Shown here piece by piece: positions 61,666 to 64,000 of a DNA stretch of 64,000 bases; position 1 is the stretch's first letter, and each line of letters begins with the position of its first letter. The notes beneath the pieces are model-generated. The model did no database searches and was not told where the DNA came from. It was given only the letters and a program-made list of their open reading frames with translations. Location of the stretch: contig CAJWFK010000014.1 of NCBI GenBank assembly GCA_913031125.1, positions 1-64,000 of the forward strand. The letters run 5' to 3'. This DNA comes from an uncultured Woeseia sp. Its GTDB lineage: Bacteria > Pseudomonadota > Gammaproteobacteria > Steroidobacterales > Woeseiaceae. The position numbers and the translations under genes were made by a program.

Positions 61666-62114
61666 TAAATTATCTGCAATTCAAGTTATTAAGGTGATTC
61701 TTCTTAGGGATGGTAATGCAGAGTAATCCATTGATTTCGGAAAGTATTTTGAATTCTCTAAAGCCATAATGACCCGAGTATTGCATGAATCATCGCCAGC
61801 GTGAAGTAATCGGGAGGAATAAAAATATGATATCTCACCATGCGTTGAGCCAAGATAAAAATGGATTGAGTAAAATAATAAGATCGATATTTGCAACTTC
61901 AACTAACAAAAATAAATTAAGGATAATTTAGGGTTCGGTCTATGATCTCGGAATAAAGGTGCTGGTCCTATAATCGTAAAGCGTTACCTGAATCCTATAC
62001 TCTGCAAGGAGGTTGTCCGTCCTACCTAAATATTTTTTTCTAATACAAATACTGTATGGTATGTACGATAACGGCATTGTTGAAAAGTGCTGGGGGAAAG
62101 AGGACAAAGTAGCA
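61666..62114. other. Long intergenic region
   Basis: About 450 AT-rich bases separating the divergent bicupin gene and the gluconate-dehydrogenase-subunit gene. Apart from the short reading frame at 61827-61931, it contains a perfect AAGGAGG at 62006-62012 that has no start codon at normal spacing except a TTG directly adjoining it. I find no tRNA, clear promoter or terminator; a weak hairpin around 62007-62023 followed later by a T-run is not convincing. Confidence 0.5.
61827..61931 (+). CDS. Possible small protein (34 residues)
   Basis: ATG preceded by GGGAGG with nine bases between, one of the best ribosome binding sites in the window. The peptide begins MISHHALSQDKNGLSKII and is basic and hydrophilic overall (several Lys, Asn, Ser). 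There is no hydrophobic helix and no family match. It could be a leader peptide, a small protein or chance. It lies alone in the region upstream of the gluconate-dehydrogenase-like operon. Confidence 0.3.
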   Translation: MISHHALSQDKNGLSKIIRSIFATSTNKNKLRII

Positions 62115-62708
62115 ATGGCGGATCCTAGGATCATGCGTCGGGATTTATTGAAAGTGGCCGCAGTCATCGGTGGTGCGGGTGCAATTGGCTTCACAACATG
62201 GCGTTTATCAGCAGTAGCATCGGATTTGGCTGGTTGTTCCCAGCAGCTTCCAGTTATTGATGGCTGTTATCAAGCCAAAGTGCTGAGTACCGAGGAATTC
62301 GAACTGCTGGATACATTAACTGATCTGATAATTCCAGAAGACGATACGCCAGGGGCGCGTTTGGCTGGTGTTGCGGAATTCATAGATTTCTACACTTCAC
62401 GTGATGATCTTCTCACAAAGCAACTACGAGCCGCAGTAACCTGGTTTGACACTGAAGCTAAGCGATTGTCGGCAACGTGTTTTGTCACCATGAGAAAGCA
62501 AGACCAATTAGATTGGCTTCAAAGAATAGTCGATTCCGCACCTGACAATGACAATTATCGAGAGGCGAGATCGCACTTTTACTTCATAAGGCAGCAGACT
62601 GTGCTCGGTTTCTATAGCTCTGAGATCGGATTGCAAGACTTGTCCAGTCCATTTCTCCGCCATGTATATGCTTATGAAGAACTTCCGGCATATTGGAATG
62701 CCGAATGA
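62115..62708 (+). CDS. Gluconate 2-dehydrogenase subunit 3-like protein (Tat-exported)
   Basis: About 197 residues from ATG 62115 (AGGA ten bases upstream). The Tat signal reads MRRDLLKVAAVIGGAGAIGF. The mature region has the subunit-3 pattern: LSTEEFELLDTLTDLIIPEDDTPGARLAGVAEFIDFYTS, and a C-terminal FYSSEIGLQDL with a tyrosine-rich end. In gluconate or glucoside 3-dehydrogenase complexes this subunit carries the Tat signal and takes the GMC flavoprotein across the membrane as a hitchhiker. The flavoprotein gene follows 43 bases downstream, as expected. Confidence 0.85.
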   Translation: MADPRIMRRDLLKVAAVIGGAGAIGFTTWRLSAVASDLAGCSQQLPVIDGCYQAKVLSTEEFELLDTLTDLIIPEDDTPGARLAGVAEFIDFYTSRDDLLTKQLRAAVTWFDTEAKRLSATCFVTMRKQDQLDWLQRIVDSAPDNDNYREARSHFYFIRQQTVLGFYSSEIGLQDLSSPFLRHVYAYEELPAYWNAE

Positions 62709-62751
62709 CTAGGGCAATAGTTATCGTGGGGGCGGCAGGAGTTTGAATTAA

Positions 62752-63324
62752 ATGCGTAAGCAGTATGACGTCATAGTAGTTGGGACCGGGGCGGGTGGTA
62801 GCACAGCTATTAAAGCGCTCTGCGAGGCTGGTTTGAATGTAGTGGCGCTTAACTCAGGCAGGCCAATTAATCCCGCTAAGGACTTTAGTGGTCATATCCG
62901 AGATTTTGAGCTCCCGTTTCGTGGGCTTGGAGATCCAAAAGTATCAAAAAGTTGGGTAACCTGCGAAACAGAACGTACGACTGATAAAAATATCTGGGAA
63001 CACGATATCGGATATACGAAAGCCGAGGATACCGAATGGGTTTGGTCACGATGTAAGGCAGTTGGTGGAAAAGCCAATTTTTGGGGACGTTCGTCAGCAC
63101 GGTTTTCAGAAATGGATTTTCGCGCTGCGCGGGAAGATGGTGCTGATATCGAATGGCCGATTAGCTATCAGGAAATTGCTCCCTATTACGATCGCGTTGA
63201 ACGTTATATTGGTGTAGCTAGCACTGTGCAAAATCGTCCATCCAACCCTGATGGTATCTATTTGCGTCCAATCCCATTCCGTGCGCACGACCAAATATTA
63301 CAGAAGATGAAAAAAAATCATTAA
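62752..63324 (+). pseudogene. GMC-family oxidoreductase, truncated at the contig junction
   Basis: The first ~185 residues of an FAD-dependent GMC oxidoreductase, usually 500-570 residues long. VIVVGTGAGGSTAIKALCEAGLNVVALNSG is the ADP-binding motif, and WSRCKAVGGKANFWGRSSARFSEMDF the second FAD-contact region. Homology stops near ILQKMKK, where the sequence becomes homoserine kinase in another frame, and a stop follows after NH. I infer an assembly or amplification break and not a biological pseudogene. Confidence 0.8.
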
Positions 63325-63488
63325 AAATATTATGCCAAGGTGCTGCATTAAGGTTTTTGCTTACAAGAGTTTTTGATTATTTAAACTTAATAGACGGAGC
63401 AATAGTTAAAATTAAAGATCCTGTAGAATATTTAAAAAGATTAGAATTTCATAATAATGTAAAAAACTATCAGGATTATTTTTTTTAG
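63303..63488 (+). CDS. thrB: Homoserine kinase, C-terminal fragment
   Basis: The open frame [28 protein letters not shown], then [15 protein letters not shown], is the C-terminal end of the ThrB2-type homoserine kinase ([16 protein letters not shown] and DPxEYLRRLxFH in relatives as I recall them). The enzyme phosphorylates homoserine in threonine synthesis. The N-terminal four-fifths are missing, because the frame merges with the GMC gene around 63290-63317. AT-rich codon use matches rnhA and dut, not the body. The stop is two bases before the rnhA ATG; thrB-rnhA is a known alphaproteobacterial order. Confidence 0.8.
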   Translation, partial: EDEKKSLKILCQGAALRFLLTRVFDYLNLIDGAIVKIKDPVEYLKRLEFHNNVKNYQDYFF

Positions 63489-63490
63489 TC

Positions 63491-63937
63491 ATGAATATAA
63501 AAATTTATACTGATGGTGCGTGTATTGGAAACCCTGGCCCTGGTGGTTGGGCAGCAATAATTTTAATTGAAGATAAAAAAAAAGAAATTTTTGGCGGAGA
63601 AAAATTAACGACTAACAATCGAATGGAATTAACTGCTGCGATTAAAGCCCTAGAATACGTATCTGAGCAAGAAAAAAAACAACTTTCTCTCAAACAGATA
63701 GAAATTTATACCGACTCTATATATGTCAAAGATGGAATTACTGTTTGGATAAATAATTGGTCAAAAAATAATTGGAAAACAGCAGATAAAAAAAATGTTA
63801 AAAATGTTGATCTTTGGAAAAGACTAGATCAACTTGCAAAATTAAATACTATAGAATGGAAATGGGTAAAAGGTCATTCAAATGACTCGATGAATGATCT
63901 GGCGGACAAATTAGCTAAAAAAGCCACACCTATTTAA
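63491..63937 (+). CDS. rnhA: Ribonuclease HI
   Basis: A 148-residue RNase HI, complete. Active-site carboxylates are in [12 protein letters not shown] (Asp), [10 protein letters not shown] (Glu), IYTDSIYVK (Asp) and [10 protein letters not shown] (Asp); WVKGHSND has the assisting His. It degrades RNA in RNA-DNA hybrids. Lys and Asn-rich composition and AT-rich codons agree with a SAR11-like genome. It starts two bases after the homoserine kinase fragment and is probably cotranscribed with it. Confidence 0.95.
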   Translation: MNIKIYTDGACIGNPGPGGWAAIILIEDKKKEIFGGEKLTTNNRMELTAAIKALEYVSEQEKKQLSLKQIEIYTDSIYVKDGITVWINNWSKNNWKTADKKNVKNVDLWKRLDQLAKLNTIEWKWVKGHSNDSMNDLADKLAKKATPI

Positions 63938-63944
63938 ATAAGTC

Positions 63945-64000
63945 TTAAATTTTACTTAAAATATATTTTTTTACTTTTTCTAAATCTTGTGGCAAATCAT
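63945..64000 (-). CDS. Partial gene at right edge (C-terminal 17+ residues)
   Basis: An open frame on the minus strand enters from the right edge and ends DLPQDLEKVKKYILSKI at a stop in 63945-63947. The composition is coding-like and AT-rich. In alphaproteobacteria a peroxiredoxin-like gene often follows rnhA, but so few residues are seen that the product cannot be named. Confidence 0.35.
   Translation of the reverse strand, partial: DLPQDLEKVKKYILSKI

Noticed and set aside
61681-61902. 73-residue minus-strand reading frame upstream of the bicupin gene
   Set aside because: No ribosome binding site, no family likeness and AT-rich random-like composition.
62006-62015. TTG at 62013 after AAGGAGG as start of the subunit-3 gene
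   Set aside because: There is no spacing between the site and the TTG, and the extra residues are unlike a Tat signal; ATG 62115 fits better.
295-63300. The whole moderate-GC segment as a genomic island inserted in a SAR11-like chromosome
   Set aside because: No integrase, transposase or flanking repeats, the two flanks do not form one interrupted gene, and the right join is a fusion in an A-rich overlap. A chimera explains it better.

Overview
The body of this window (about positions 295 to 63,300) looks like chromosome from a free-living, aerobic, heterotrophic Gram-negative bacterium, most likely a marine gammaproteobacterium. The signs are TonB-dependent receptors with Sec signals, lipobox lipoproteins, C-terminal GlyGly-type sorting tails, a tRNA-Arg with encoded CCA, moderate GC, and many genes for CoA thioesters, quaternary amines and amides. 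The assignment to gammaproteobacteria is inference; the window holds no ribosomal or housekeeping marker from the body. The first ~214 bases (3' end of dut) and the last ~690 bases (3' end of a homoserine kinase gene, rnhA, and a partial gene) are much more AT-rich and look like a SAR11-like alphaproteobacterium. The right switch cuts one gene into another inside a short A-rich stretch, so the contig is probably a chimera.

Layout. 0.3-10.9 kb, nearly all minus strand: amidohydrolase lipoprotein, small coiled-coil membrane protein, PhyH dioxygenase, tandem-cupin lipoprotein, tRNA-Arg(UCG), a serine hydrolase and an amine oxidase sharing the same C-terminal sorting tail, a Rieske oxygenase, a small methyltransferase, an SDR and a gamma-carbonic-anhydrase-like protein. 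11-21.4 kb: a fatty/aromatic acyl-CoA type degradation set (MDR reductase, two enoyl-CoA hydratases, SDR, alpha/beta hydrolase, LLM flavoenzyme, CoA-transferase, acyl-CoA dehydrogenase, amidase, MetF-like protein). 21.4-28.1 kb: a TonB-dependent receptor between two TPR-sulfotransferases. 28.3-35 kb: secreted CocE/NonD hydrolase, Tat-lipoprotein epimerase, and a three-subunit molybdenum hydroxylase.

35-42.6 kb holds what I read as a gamma-butyrobetaine/carnitine catabolic cluster: beta-keto acid cleavage enzyme, BCCT transporter, L-carnitine dehydrogenase, CaiD-like hydratase, an NDP-forming acyl-CoA ligase and an acyl-CoA dehydrogenase. Together they could take gamma-butyrobetaine through crotonobetainyl-CoA and carnitine to betainyl-CoA plus acetoacetate. 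42.7-48.6 kb carries the N-methylglutamate synthase subunits (mgsABC), a gmaS-type glutamine synthetase homologue, an SSS transporter and a 52-residue membrane protein, without N-methylglutamate dehydrogenase.

48.6-54.4 kb: HpcH/MaoC pair, then an operon of CapA-like protein, split EamA transporter pair, Gfo/Idh/MocA oxidoreductase and ROK kinase. 54.5-61.7 kb: a second TonB-dependent receptor with strikingly Tyr-rich segments, a propeller-like protein, a third TPR-sulfotransferase, an Asp/Asn hydroxylase and a double cupin. 62.1-63.3 kb: Tat-exported gluconate-dehydrogenase subunit 3 and a truncated GMC oxidoreductase.
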